DNA of 9,179 nucleotides from Paracoccaceae bacterium (GCA_023254015.1 JALQYS010000001.1:1-9179), one strand, 5' to 3'. Positions 1-6,877 are shown, counted from the stretch's first letter. A program made the numbers and translations. The notes: generated by a model not told the origin, from the sequence alone.

Positions 1-2
1 TC

Positions 3-677
3 ACCGTCGATCAGGCGCTGGCCGCGCTCGAGGCCGTTGCCACGCCCGAAAAGGCCGCCGAGATGGCGGCCTATCACAAGTCCACCCGCCGGTTTCTGGG
101 CCTCACGGTGCCACAGATTGACGATCTGACCGATGCCTGGCGGGCCGACTGCACGCTGGAGGAACGCCTGGCGCTGGCCGCCGGGCTTTGGACAGCCGAC
201 ATCCACGAAACCCGCATCGCGGCGGCGAAACTGCTGACGCAGGCCCGCATCCGCCCCGAGGATGACGGAGCCTGGGCCCTGATCCAGAGCTGGCTGCCGG
301 ACTTTGACGGCTGGGCGATTGCCGATCATGTGATGATCGCGGGGCAGAAACGTCTGGTCTGGCAGCCGGACCGGATCGAAACGGTGCAGGGCTGGACCCA
401 AAGCCCCCTGATGTGGACGCGGCGCGCGGCCCTGGTCATCACCCTGCCCTTTGCCAAGCAAAACCACCCCAAGCCGGTGGAAAATGCCATCCGCGAGCGG
501 GTTCTGGGCTGGGCTGCCCGCTACTCTGAAGATCCGGACTGGTTCATCCAGAAGGCGGTGGCCTGGTGGCTGCGCGATCTGTCCAAGCATGACGCCACGC
601 GGGTGCAGGCCTGGCTGGCCCAGCATGGCGACCGGCTGAAACCCTTTGCCCGCAAGGAAGCGGCGAAACATCTGTGA
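3..677 (+). CDS. DNA alkylation repair protein, AlkD-like HEAT-repeat family (5' partial)
   Basis: Likely a DNA glycosylase-type repair protein of the AlkD/ALR family, which binds DNA in a cleft formed by HEAT-like helical repeats and removes alkylated bases. The frame is open from base 3. The 20 codons before the ATG at 63 (beginning TVDQALAAL) continue the family's N-terminal helix, and the following AAYHK...FLG resembles the family's 'AAYM...FLG' segment, so the true start is probably outside the window. Numbering from the ATG at 63, W84-A-I-A-D88 lies where AlkD has its W-x-x-x-D active-site motif (W109/D113 in the Bacillus cereus enzyme). FIQKAVAWWLRDLSKHD (161-177) matches the family's FIQKA-GW-LRE-SK block and contains a second conserved Trp. 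There is no signal peptide or membrane segment, so it should be cytosolic. It converges on ccmG and appears functionally unrelated to it. The family call is strong; substrate range cannot be read from sequence. Confidence 0.87.
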   Translation, partial: TVDQALAALEAVATPEKAAEMAAYHKSTRRFLGLTVPQIDDLTDAWRADCTLEERLALAAGLWTADIHETRIAAAKLLTQARIRPEDDGAWALIQSWLPDFDGWAIADHVMIAGQKRLVWQPDRIETVQGWTQSPLMWTRRAALVITLPFAKQNHPKPVENAIRERVLGWAARYSEDPDWFIQKAVAWWLRDLSKHDATRVQAWLAQHGDRLKPFARKEAAKHL

Positions 678-678
678 A

Positions 679-748
679 GCGCCCTCCTCGTCGGCTTCGC
701 CGCTCGTCGGACGGGCCCCCGAGGAGAAGCCTAAGGCGCACGACGAGG
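679..748. terminator. Inverted-repeat-rich convergent intergenic element, possible bidirectional terminator
   Basis: This lies between the stop of the alkylation-repair gene (677) and the stop of ccmG (756). GCGCC (679-683) and CTCCTCG (684-690) pair with GGCGC (735-739) and CGAGGAG (720-726), with an 8-nt bulge on the 3' side. Inside is a small hairpin, CGGC-TTC-GCCG (692-702). An alternative pairing exists: CCTCGTCG (686-693) with CGACGAGG (741-748). CTCGTCGG also occurs twice as a direct repeat (687-694 and 703-710). The position between convergent genes suits a terminator for both. There is no clear T-run after the stem on either strand, so a classical intrinsic terminator is not proven. 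A dispersed REP-like repeat is an alternative. Confidence 0.4.
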
Positions 749-755
749 CGCGCCG

Positions 756-1292
756 CTATTTCGCGGCAAGCGCCTTGTCCAGTTCCGGGCGGAACCGCTG
801 TTCATAGTCATCGCCAACCAGCGGGCCGATGAAGCGGTAGACCACCTCGCCCTTGCCGTTGATGATGAACGTCTCCGGCGGCGCCGTCACGCCCCATTCC
901 AGCCGGGTGCGGCCCTTGGGATCGTAGGAAATCTTGACAAAGGGGTTACCGGCCTCATCCAGAAACCCCATGGCATCGGCCTCGCGGTCCATCATGTTGA
1001 CGCCGATCACCTGGATGCCCTCGGCCGCCAGCGCCATCAGCGTCGGATGTTCGGCCCGGCAGGGCGGGCACCAGGAGGCCCAGAAGTTCACCACCGTCAC
1101 CTGGCCGCCGGCAAGGTCGGCCTGCACCGGCGCGGGGATCCCGGGCAGCGCCTGCTGTTCGATGGGCGGCGCGGCCTTGCCGATGAACACAGAGGGCAGC
1201 TCGTTGGGATTGTCGCGCCCCATGCCGGACCAGAACAACAGCCCAAGCCCCAGGAAGAGGAGGATCGGCAGGGCCAGAAGGATCTTAAGCAT
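756..1292 (-). CDS. ccmG: CcmG/DsbE (HelX) periplasmic thiol:disulfide oxidoreductase for cytochrome c maturation
   Basis: A membrane-anchored thioredoxin-like protein of 178 residues. It acts in the periplasm as a reductant in the pathway that keeps the CXXCH cysteines of apocytochrome c reduced for haem ligation. An uncleaved N-terminal anchor spans about residues 2-22 (LKILLALPILLFLGLGLLFW). The thioredoxin fold follows, with the redox motif W74-C75-P-P-C78 in NFWASWCPPCRAEHP. The cis-proline region reads GVTAPPETF (134-142) where many CcmG proteins have GVYGAPETF; the spacing and the key proline are kept. Length is close to the usual ~180. The start is supported by a strong AGGAGAAGG ribosome-binding site that sits inside the end of ccmD; the two genes overlap by 8 nt. 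It is the last gene of the block and ends with TAG just before the structured intergenic element. Confidence 0.97.
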   Translation of the reverse strand: MLKILLALPILLFLGLGLLFWSGMGRDNPNELPSVFIGKAAPPIEQQALPGIPAPVQADLAGGQVTVVNFWASWCPPCRAEHPTLMALAAEGIQVIGVNMMDREADAMGFLDEAGNPFVKISYDPKGRTRLEWGVTAPPETFIINGKGEVVYRFIGPLVGDDYEQRFRPELDKALAAK

Positions 1293-1446
1293 CGGCCTTC
1301 TCCTGCCGCTGTTCCACCTCGTCCAGCGCCCGCTTCATCCGCCGCGCCTGCCACAGTGACAGCGCCACAAAGCCAAGGATCAGCGCCAGCGAGGCCACAT
1401 AGGACCACATCACGGCACCTGCGTATTTGCCAAGATCGGGGATCAT
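1285..1446 (-). CDS. ccmD: CcmD, small haem exporter subunit
   Basis: A 53-residue membrane protein, smaller than many gene-calling thresholds. CcmD stabilises the CcmABCD complex and is needed for release of holo-CcmE. The sequence shows a short N-terminus (MIPDLGKYAG), one transmembrane helix at about residues 13-33 (MWSYVASLALILGFVALSLW), then a basic segment (QARRMKRALDEVEQRQEK) expected in the cytoplasm. This topology and size are characteristic of the family; sequence conservation is otherwise low. The ATG at 1446 overlaps the ccmC stop as ATGA and is preceded by GGGAGAG, indicating translational coupling. The longer open frame upstream of this ATG merely runs antiframe through ccmC and is not part of the gene. 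Its 3' end overlaps ccmG by 8 nt. Confidence 0.93.
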   Translation of the reverse strand: MIPDLGKYAGAVMWSYVASLALILGFVALSLWQARRMKRALDEVEQRQEKADA

Positions 1447-2171
1447 GCCAGTCTCTCCCGGGTCAGAAGCGCCTGCATCCGGCGGGCGCGAATTTCGGTA
1501 CGGGTGCGGATCAGAACCAGCGCCACGAAGGTCAGGACAAAACCTGCGATGCAGACCAGAAGCGGCAGCCAGTAGACATCCGCCACGTTCTCTTCCTTGT
1601 CCAGCGACAGGGACGCGCCTTGATGCAGGCCCTGGTTCCAGAACAAGACCGCATAGCGCGACAGGAAGGCAAAGACAGATCCGACGATGGCCAGAACCGA
1701 GGTCAGGTCTGCTGCGGTATCGGGGTTTTCCACCGCGGCCCAAAGCGCGATATAGCCCAGATAGAACAGCGCCAGGATCAAAAAGGCCGTCAGCCGCGGG
1801 TCCCAGGCCCACCAGGTGCCCCACATCGGCTGGCCCCAGATCGCGCCGGTGACAAGGCCGATCACGGTGAACATCAGGCCGATGGGCGCCGCCGCCTTGG
1901 CCGCAAGGGCCGAGACATGGTGGCGGCGGATCAGCCAGATCAGCGAGGTGACCAGCATCATCGTCCAGGCCGAAATCGCCATCATGGCGGCGGGCACATG
2001 CAGATAGATGATCTTCACGGTCGAGCCGAACTTGTCGGCATCCGGGGTAAAGAAAAAGCCCCAGACCAGCCCTACCACCATGGACAGGACGGCAAGCCCC
2101 GCCACCCAGGGCAGAAGCAGGGCCGAGGTCTGCATGAACTTCTTGGGGTTGGCATATTCCCAGATCGACAT
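1443..2171 (-). CDS. ccmC: CcmC haem transport/chaperone membrane protein
   Basis: A 242-residue polytopic membrane protein of the haem-handling superfamily. It presents haem to CcmE on the periplasmic side of the inner membrane. The signature tryptophan-rich WWD loop is at residues 117-126 (W-G-T-W-W-A-W-D-P-R), between hydrophobic helices. The two conserved flanking histidines that act as axial haem ligands in CcmC are H58 (in IIYLHVPAA) and H183 (in NQGLHQGAS). About six transmembrane segments are visible, as expected. The ATG at 2171 was chosen because AGGGAAGA lies just upstream and the protein then begins MSIWEYANPKKF, typical of the family. The open frame continues upstream into ccmB, but that is shadow sequence. 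It follows ccmB after 47 nt, the largest gap in the block, and its TGA overlaps the ccmD start by 4 nt. Confidence 0.97.
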   Translation of the reverse strand: MSIWEYANPKKFMQTSALLLPWVAGLAVLSMVVGLVWGFFFTPDADKFGSTVKIIYLHVPAAMMAISAWTMMLVTSLIWLIRRHHVSALAAKAAAPIGLMFTVIGLVTGAIWGQPMWGTWWAWDPRLTAFLILALFYLGYIALWAAVENPDTAADLTSVLAIVGSVFAFLSRYAVLFWNQGLHQGASLSLDKEENVADVYWLPLLVCIAGFVLTFVALVLIRTRTEIRARRMQALLTRERLA

Positions 2172-2218
2172 CGTTCTTCCCTGGCGTTTGGCTTTGGCCT
2201 GCATAGCACGCCGCGCGG

Positions 2219-2875
2219 TCAGCGCAAATTGACACGGATTGCCGCAGCCGCGGCAAAGGGCAAAAGCGCCAGCGCCCCGGCCGTGATGGCCGCCAGAAGC
2301 GCCAGCGGCGTGGCCACCGCCATGCCCGCCGCGCCGCGCTTCACCACCTCGGCCCCGAAAATCAGCGTCGGCATGTACAAGGGCAGCACCAGAAGGCTCA
2401 TCAAAAGCCCGCCGCGTTTCAGCCCCACGGTCAGCGCGGCACCAAAGGCGCCGATGATGGAGAGCGCCGGCGTGCCAAGGGCCAGGCTGAGGACCAGCCA
2501 CGCATAGCCCGGCACGGGCAGGTTCAAAAGCACGCCCAGGACCGGCGCGGCCAGCACAAGGGGCAGGCCCGTCACCAGCCAATGGGCCAAGGCCTTGACC
2601 GCCACCGCCCCCTCCATCGGCAAGGGGGATGAGGCCAGAAGGTCCAGCGAGCCATCTTCGAAATCCAGCGCAAAGATGCGGTCAAGCGACAGAAGGCAGG
2701 ACAGAAGTGCCCCAACCCACAGGATGCCCGGCGCAATTTTCGCCAGCGTGGCAGGCTCGGGGCCAACGCCGAGGGGCACGATGACGGCCAGCAGCAGAAA
2801 GAAAGCCAGGCCAAGGCCAAAGCCCCCGCCCGCGCGGATCGCCAGACGCAGATCACGGGTCAGAAGCGCGATCAT
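2219..2875 (-). CDS. ccmB: CcmB, membrane subunit of the CcmAB ABC transporter
   Basis: A 218-residue integral membrane protein. With CcmA it forms the ATP-driven module that works with CcmCD to release haem-loaded CcmE; despite the historical name 'haem exporter', direct haem transport by CcmAB is not established. Family features are visible: a short cytoplasmic start with basic residues (TRDLRLAIRAG), the conserved FEDGSLDLLASSPLP segment (72-86) that follows the second helix, and about six hydrophobic helices in total (around 19-36, 48-65, 96-117, 124-150, 157-176 and 185-212). Length is that of typical CcmB (about 220). The ATG at 2875 overlaps the ccmA stop codon as ATGA, and GACGAGG lies upstream, so translation is probably coupled to ccmA. 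Confidence 0.96.
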   Translation of the reverse strand: MIALLTRDLRLAIRAGGGFGLGLAFFLLLAVIVPLGVGPEPATLAKIAPGILWVGALLSCLLSLDRIFALDFEDGSLDLLASSPLPMEGAVAVKALAHWLVTGLPLVLAAPVLGVLLNLPVPGYAWLVLSLALGTPALSIIGAFGAALTVGLKRGGLLMSLLVLPLYMPTLIFGAEVVKRGAAGMAVATPLALLAAITAGALALLPFAAAAAIRVNLR

Positions 2876-3501
2876 GCAAAGGCCTCGTCAAAGGCCGAGG
2901 CGATGCCGCCCTGCGCGGCCGGGCGGGCCTTGAAGGGCGACAGGTCCAGCACATCGGCATCAAGGCCCAGGTCGATATGGGTGGCTATCAGCGCCGTCCC
3001 CCCTGCCGCAAGATGGTCGCGCACCACATCGCCGAAAAGCCGCACCGAGGCCACGTCCAGCGAAACGGTGGGTTCATCCATGACCCAGACCGGACGCCCC
3101 GTAACCAGAAGGCGGGCGAGCCCCAGACGGCGCTTTTGTCCGGCCGAAAGGTTGGCGGCACGGCGATCGGCCAGATCGCGCAGGTTCATCCGGTCAATCG
3201 CGGCCCCGACCGTATCGGTGCCAAAGACCTGCGCCCAGAAGGTCAGGTTTTCGGCCACGCTGAGGGTGGCCTTCACCCCGTCGGCATGGGCGGCATAGGC
3301 CACCGCCTCGGGCGCGGCCTGAACCTGGCCTTGCAGGGGGGGTTGCAATCCGGCGATGGTGCGCAGAAGCGTCGTCTTGCCGATGCCGTTCGGTCCGCGC
3401 AACACCAGCGCCCGCCCCGCCGTCAGGGCAAAGGACAGCCCTTCCAGCACCGGAACCCCGGCGCGGGCCACGGCAAGATCATGGGCGGACAGAAGGCTCA
3501 T
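2872..3501 (-). CDS. ccmA: CcmA, ATP-binding subunit of the CcmAB transporter
   Basis: A 209-residue ABC ATPase that powers the CcmABCD complex from the cytoplasmic face. All nucleotide-binding motifs are present: Walker A GPNGIGKTT (36-44), ABC signature LSAGQ (118-122), Walker B VWVMDE (138-143) followed by D-loop S-L-D (147-149), and switch histidine H175 in ATH. The signature LSAGQ-K-R-R and the small size, close to the family's usual 200-210, separate CcmA from generic ABC subunits. The neighbours ccmB, ccmC, ccmD and ccmG confirm it. The ATG at 3501 overlaps the stop of the upstream Mth938-domain gene by 4 nt (ATGA). The ribosome-binding site is weak (GGTGGG), so initiation probably depends on re-use of ribosomes terminating on the upstream gene. 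Confidence 0.97.
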   Translation of the reverse strand: MSLLSAHDLAVARAGVPVLEGLSFALTAGRALVLRGPNGIGKTTLLRTIAGLQPPLQGQVQAAPEAVAYAAHADGVKATLSVAENLTFWAQVFGTDTVGAAIDRMNLRDLADRRAANLSAGQKRRLGLARLLVTGRPVWVMDEPTVSLDVASVRLFGDVVRDHLAAGGTALIATHIDLGLDADVLDLSPFKARPAAQGGIASAFDEAFA

Positions 3502-3857
3502 GCGCCCACCGGCAAAAGGGCGGCGGCGATGCGGCGGCCCTCTCCGAGAAGGACGTTGTAGGTGCGGCAGGCCGCGGGCGAGGACATGGGTTCAACCCCG
3601 ATGCCCGCCGCCTCGAGCACGTCGCGAAAGCCGCGCGGAACGGGCGCGATGGCCGCGCCCATTCCCAGAAGCAGAACGTCGATCCGACCAACCAGCGCAA
3701 GGGGGCCCGCCGTATCCGTCAGCCCCCCCCAGCCGCCCGCATCCCAGGGCGTCACAAGCGAGGCGCCACGCAACAGATGCGGGCCAACGCGAAAGAAGCC
3801 GGGACCATAGCCCTCGATCGCCTGCGCCGCGCCATAGCTGACCTCGATCAGCCGCAT
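3498..3857 (-). CDS. Mth938-like domain protein (DUF498/NDUFAF3-related), function unknown
   Basis: A 119-residue soluble protein. The C-terminal block ACRTYNVLLGEGRRIAAALLP (about 96-116) and the central segment D60-VLLLGMGAA-IAPVP (60-74) are typical of the Mth938/DUF498 fold, a small alpha/beta domain found in bacteria and archaea and in the mitochondrial complex I assembly factor NDUFAF3. No catalytic residue can be named and there is no signal peptide or membrane helix, so it should be cytosolic. It lies 3 nt after secF and overlaps ccmA by 4 nt, with only a weak ribosome-binding site, so it is very likely co-translated with them. The context suggests, but does not show, a role near membrane protein biogenesis or respiratory complex assembly. 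Confidence 0.85.
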   Translation of the reverse strand: MRLIEVSYGAAQAIEGYGPGFFRVGPHLLRGASLVTPWDAGGWGGLTDTAGPLALVGRIDVLLLGMGAAIAPVPRGFRDVLEAAGIGVEPMSSPAACRTYNVLLGEGRRIAAALLPVGA

Positions 3858-3860
3858 GGC

Positions 3861-4838
3861 TCAGGCGTCCACATTGGCGAATTCGTGATCGCTGGGCTTG
3901 CCCGTCTTGGGCTTGTCCGTGCGGTCAAGCCCCAACATCAGCACGATGTTCTTGGCCACATAGAGCGTCGAATAGGTGCCGATGATGACGCCGAACAGCA
4001 TGGCAAAGACAAAGCCCCGGATCACGTCGCCGCCAAGGGTGACAAGGCAGATCAGCGAGATCAGCGTGGTCGTCGCCGTCATGATGGTGCGCGACAGCGT
4101 CTCATTCGCGGTCAGGTTCATCATCTCGCGCAGCGGCATGGTCTTGTACTTCGCAAGGTTCTCGCGCAGCCGGTCAAAGATCACGACCGTATCGTTGACC
4201 GAATAGCCAAGGATGGTCAGCAGCGCTGCCACGATGGTCAGGTCGAACTTCAGCTGGAAGATCGAGAACACGCCGACCGTCACGATCACGTCATGCAAAA
4301 GCGCGGCCACGCTGCCCACGGCGAATTGCCATTCAAAGCGCAGCCAGACATAGATCCAGATCCCCAGCGACCCGGCCGCCACGGCAAGGATGGCGGTCCA
4401 GATAAGCTCGGACGAGACTTTGGGCCCGACCGATTCCACCGATGGAAAGGTGATCGCCGGGTCCACCTCCACCAGGGCCGCCTCGATGGCAGCGATCCCT
4501 TCGGGGGTGATCGCCTCTTCGCCTTCCTGCGCCTCGATGCGGATCATCGCCACATGCTGATCTTCCCGGAAGGTCGGGTCAAAGACCTGGGTGATGGCCA
4601 CATCGCCCAGCTCCAGCGGGGCCAGCGCCGCGCGGTAGACGCCGACATCCAGCGCCTGCGTGCTTTCCGTGCGGATCGTGGTACCGCCCTTGAAGTCGAC
4701 GCCCAGGTTCAGCCCAAGCACCGCCACCGCCAGAAGCGAGACGACAACCGCCAGAACCGAGGCCCCGAAGGTGACCCATTGCAGTTTGAAAAAGTCGATA
4801 TTGGTCTTTTCGGGGACCAGTTTCAGACGCCAAGCCAT
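3861..4838 (-). CDS. secF: SecF, protein export membrane protein
   Basis: A 325-residue RND-related membrane protein. With SecD it uses the proton-motive force to assist late steps of SecYEG translocation. The first helix (about 21-43) is followed by the family motif G46-VDFKGGT. The periplasmic P4 domain spans about 55-140 and ends at VGP (138-140). Five further helices follow, with ALLHDV (179-184), the GYSVNDTVVIFDR block (211-223) and STLYVA (290-295). D216 and R250 correspond to residues tied to proton conduction (SecF D213 and R247 in E. coli). The start at 4838 gives the expected MAWRLKLVPEKTNIDF and has a GAGGGGG ribosome-binding site over the secD stop codon. A TTG at 4862 in the same frame would overlap secD and is less likely. 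It lies 13 nt after secD and 3 nt before the Mth938-domain gene. Confidence 0.97.
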   Translation of the reverse strand: MAWRLKLVPEKTNIDFFKLQWVTFGASVLAVVVSLLAVAVLGLNLGVDFKGGTTIRTESTQALDVGVYRAALAPLELGDVAITQVFDPTFREDQHVAMIRIEAQEGEEAITPEGIAAIEAALVEVDPAITFPSVESVGPKVSSELIWTAILAVAAGSLGIWIYVWLRFEWQFAVGSVAALLHDVIVTVGVFSIFQLKFDLTIVAALLTILGYSVNDTVVIFDRLRENLAKYKTMPLREMMNLTANETLSRTIMTATTTLISLICLVTLGGDVIRGFVFAMLFGVIIGTYSTLYVAKNIVLMLGLDRTDKPKTGKPSDHEFANVDA

Positions 4839-4846
4839 GTTCGTAT

Positions 4847-4853
4847 CCCCCTC
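4847..4853 (-). promoter_or_regulatory. secF ribosome-binding site
   Basis: On the minus strand this reads GAGGGGG, 8 nt before the secF ATG at 4838 and overlapping the secD stop codon (4852-4854). It decides the start in favour of ATG 4838 over the upstream in-frame TTG at 4862, and it suggests coupled translation of secD and secF. Confidence 0.7.
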
Positions 4854-6519
4854 AGACCACAAGCTCTTTGGGCTGCCGCCAGTTGATATAGGTCGTCACG
4901 ATCAGCCGCGTCACATAGATGGCGGTGAACATCGAGGTGAAGATGCCGATGCCGGTCGTCACCGCAAAGCCGCGCACCGGGCCTGAGCCGATGACGAACA
5001 TGATGACGGCGGCGATGATGCCGGTGATGTTGCTGTCCATGATCGAGGAAAACGCCCGCTCAAAGCCCAGTTCCACCGCCCGGGCGGGCGATTTGCCGTC
5101 GCGCAGCTCTTCGCGGATGCGTTCATAGATCAGCACGTTGGCATCCACCGCCATGCCCATGGTCAGCACGATGCCCGCGATGCCCGGCAGCGTCAGCGTG
5201 GCGCCGATGGTGGACAGGACCGCGATCAGAAGCAGGATGTTCACCACAAGCGCGATATTGGCAAAGATACCGAAGAGCCCGTAGCTGAGCACCAGATAGG
5301 CCACCACCGCAAGCATCCCGACGATGCCGGCCAGCTTGCCGGCGTCGATCGAATCCTGCCCCAGTTCCGGGCCGATGGTGCGTTCTTCCAGAAAGGTCAT
5401 CTTGGCCGGCAGGGCACCTGCCCGCAGAAGAACCGCAAGGTTCGTCGATTCCTCGACCGTGAAGCTGCCCGTGATGATGCCCGATCCGCCCGCGATATGG
5501 CTTTGGATCGTGGGTGCCGAGATCACCTCGTCGTCCAGCACGATGGCGAAAGGCTCGCCAATATGGGCGGCGGTGTAATCGCCAAAAAGCCGCGCGCCGG
5601 TCGGGTTGAAGCGGAAGCTCACCGCCGGGCGGCCGTTCTGGTCGAACGAGGGCTGCGCGTCGGTCAGCTCTTCGCCACCCACGACCGCCTCTTGGGAGAT
5701 GATGAAATAAAGGCTTTCCTCATTGGCATCGGCCACCAGCCGGTTGCGCGGGCCGGGATCGGCCCCGGCATCCGAGGTGCGGCCAAGCACCTGATGGAAC
5801 GAGAGTTTCGCCGTGGTGCCGATGACCGCCTTCAGCTCTTGCGCCGAGCCGATGCCGGGCACCTGGATGAGGATGCGGTCATCACCCTGCCGCTGGATGG
5901 TGGGTTCGCGCGTGCCAACCTCGTCCACCCGGCGGCGGATGATCTCGAGGCTTTGCTGAACGGTGCGCTGATCGGTGGCCACACGCTCGGCCTCGGACAG
6001 TTGCACCACGATTTCCTGACCGTCGGCCACGACCTCAAGGTCGGATGAGCCTGCCCCGGTCAAAGTCATCACCGGCGAGGCCAGCGCGCGCACCTTTTCC
6101 AGCGCCACCGCCATGCCGTCGGGATTGCTGATCGCCACCCGCAGAACGCCGGGCACCGAGGGCTGGCGACGCACCGAGCCGACCTGATCTCGCACATCGC
6201 GCAAGGAATCGCGCACCTCGGGCCAAAGCGCGTCGATCCGCTGGGCATAGACATCGGCGACCTGCACCCGCGCCAGCAGATGGGCACCGCCCCGCAGGTC
6301 AAGCCCGAGGCTCATCAGCGCCGAGGGCAGGACGTCAGGCCAGAGCGCGCGGGCCGCGGCCTGCTCCTCGGTCGCCACGCCCTCGGCGGCGGTGATCGCC
6401 TTGACGGCGTCGTTGTGCTGCTCGACCCGCGTGTAGAACGCATTGGGCAGGGCGGCGAGGATCCCCCACAGAACGATCACAAGGATCAGGAGGCGCTTCC
6501 ACAGCGGGGTATGCAGCAT
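4852..6519 (-). CDS. secD: SecD, protein translocase subunit
   Basis: A 555-residue inner-membrane protein, partner of SecF in the proton-driven Sec accessory complex. An N-terminal helix (about 9-25) precedes the large periplasmic region, which opens with LGLDLRGG (71-78). It contains the P1 motif IIRRRVDEVGTREPTIQ (193-209) and the P1-head/base sequences around FNPTGARLFGDYT. The membrane domain starts after RTIGPELG (380-387) and has five further helices. D459 in MGMAVDANVLIYERIREE is the conserved aspartate of the proton pathway (E. coli D519). GFERAFSSIMDSNITG (485-500) and the GFAVTTGIGI/FTAIYVTR ending complete the family pattern. It is about 60 residues shorter than the E. coli protein, as is usual in alphaproteobacteria. 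The ATG at 6519 has AAGG upstream and lies 12 nt after yajC. Confidence 0.98.
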   Translation of the reverse strand: MLHTPLWKRLLILVIVLWGILAALPNAFYTRVEQHNDAVKAITAAEGVATEEQAAARALWPDVLPSALMSLGLDLRGGAHLLARVQVADVYAQRIDALWPEVRDSLRDVRDQVGSVRRQPSVPGVLRVAISNPDGMAVALEKVRALASPVMTLTGAGSSDLEVVADGQEIVVQLSEAERVATDQRTVQQSLEIIRRRVDEVGTREPTIQRQGDDRILIQVPGIGSAQELKAVIGTTAKLSFHQVLGRTSDAGADPGPRNRLVADANEESLYFIISQEAVVGGEELTDAQPSFDQNGRPAVSFRFNPTGARLFGDYTAAHIGEPFAIVLDDEVISAPTIQSHIAGGSGIITGSFTVEESTNLAVLLRAGALPAKMTFLEERTIGPELGQDSIDAGKLAGIVGMLAVVAYLVLSYGLFGIFANIALVVNILLLIAVLSTIGATLTLPGIAGIVLTMGMAVDANVLIYERIREELRDGKSPARAVELGFERAFSSIMDSNITGIIAAVIMFVIGSGPVRGFAVTTGIGIFTSMFTAIYVTRLIVTTYINWRQPKELVV

Positions 6520-6531
6520 GGTCAGATTGCC

Positions 6532-6864
6532 TTATGCGGCCGCGGCCGGTTCGGTCTTGTTCATTACTTGCACGATGGTGTGCTTGAGCACCTTGACGCG
6601 CACGCCATCGGCGATTTCCACTTCCAGCACGCCGTCGTCGCCCACCCGGTGGATCTTGCCGACGATGCCGCCCTGGGTCAGCACCTGATCGCCCTTGCGC
6701 AGCGCCTCGACCATGGCCTTCAGGTCTTTCATCTTCTTCTGCTGCGGACGGATCAACAGGAAATACATGATCCCGAAGATCAGGATCAGCGGCAGGAAGG
6801 AACCGATTGCGGCTCCGGCGCCACCGGCACCGGCGGCCTGCGCATAGGCGGGCGTGACGAACAT
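6532..6864 (-). CDS. yajC: YajC, SecDF-associated preprotein translocase subunit
   Basis: A 110-residue single-span membrane protein that associates with SecD-SecF and SecYEG. The N-terminus MFVTPAYAQA resembles the start common in alphaproteobacterial YajC. A Gly/Ala linker follows, then the transmembrane helix (about 21-38) running into the diagnostic YFLLIRPQQKKMKD (34-47). The cytoplasmic part has GDQVLTQGGIVGKI (58-71) and DGVRVKVLKHTI, as in the family. The open frame extends 27 residues further upstream. The ATG at 6864 was chosen because AAGGA (6873-6877) sits at proper spacing and because the extra N-terminal residues do not look like YajC. It is the first gene of the secDF-ccm block and is divergent from the glycosyltransferase gene. 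Confidence 0.96.
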   Translation of the reverse strand: MFVTPAYAQAAGAGGAGAAIGSFLPLILIFGIMYFLLIRPQQKKMKDLKAMVEALRKGDQVLTQGGIVGKIHRVGDDGVLEVEIADGVRVKVLKHTIVQVMNKTEPAAAA

Positions 6865-6872
6865 AGGCAATT

Positions 6873-6877
6873 TCCTT
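6873..6877 (-). promoter_or_regulatory. yajC ribosome-binding site
   Basis: AAGGA on the minus strand, 8 nt before the ATG at 6864. It fixes the yajC start against a longer open frame reaching to 6945. Confidence 0.65.

Noticed and set aside
678..755. CRISPR-like repeat or small RNA gene in the convergent gap
   Set aside because: Only two 8-bp direct repeats with a short spacer; no array, no promoter and no RNA family structure was recognised.
1447..2256. Upstream extension of ccmD to a 323-codon protein
   Set aside because: The additional residues are an out-of-frame reading of ccmC. The 53-residue form matches CcmD size and topology and has its own ribosome-binding site and ATGA overlap.
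1047..2507. Long + strand open frame of 486 codons antisense to the ccmG-ccmB region
   Set aside because: Its translation is low-complexity and rich in Arg, Gly, Pro, His and Gln, with no domain. It mirrors three well-supported - strand membrane genes. High GC at third positions removes stop codons from the antisense frame.
3777..4886. + strand open frame of 369 codons antisense to secF
   Set aside because: The composition is dominated by D, H, R, Q and G repeats typical of antisense shadows in GC-rich DNA. The opposite strand encodes an unmistakable SecF.
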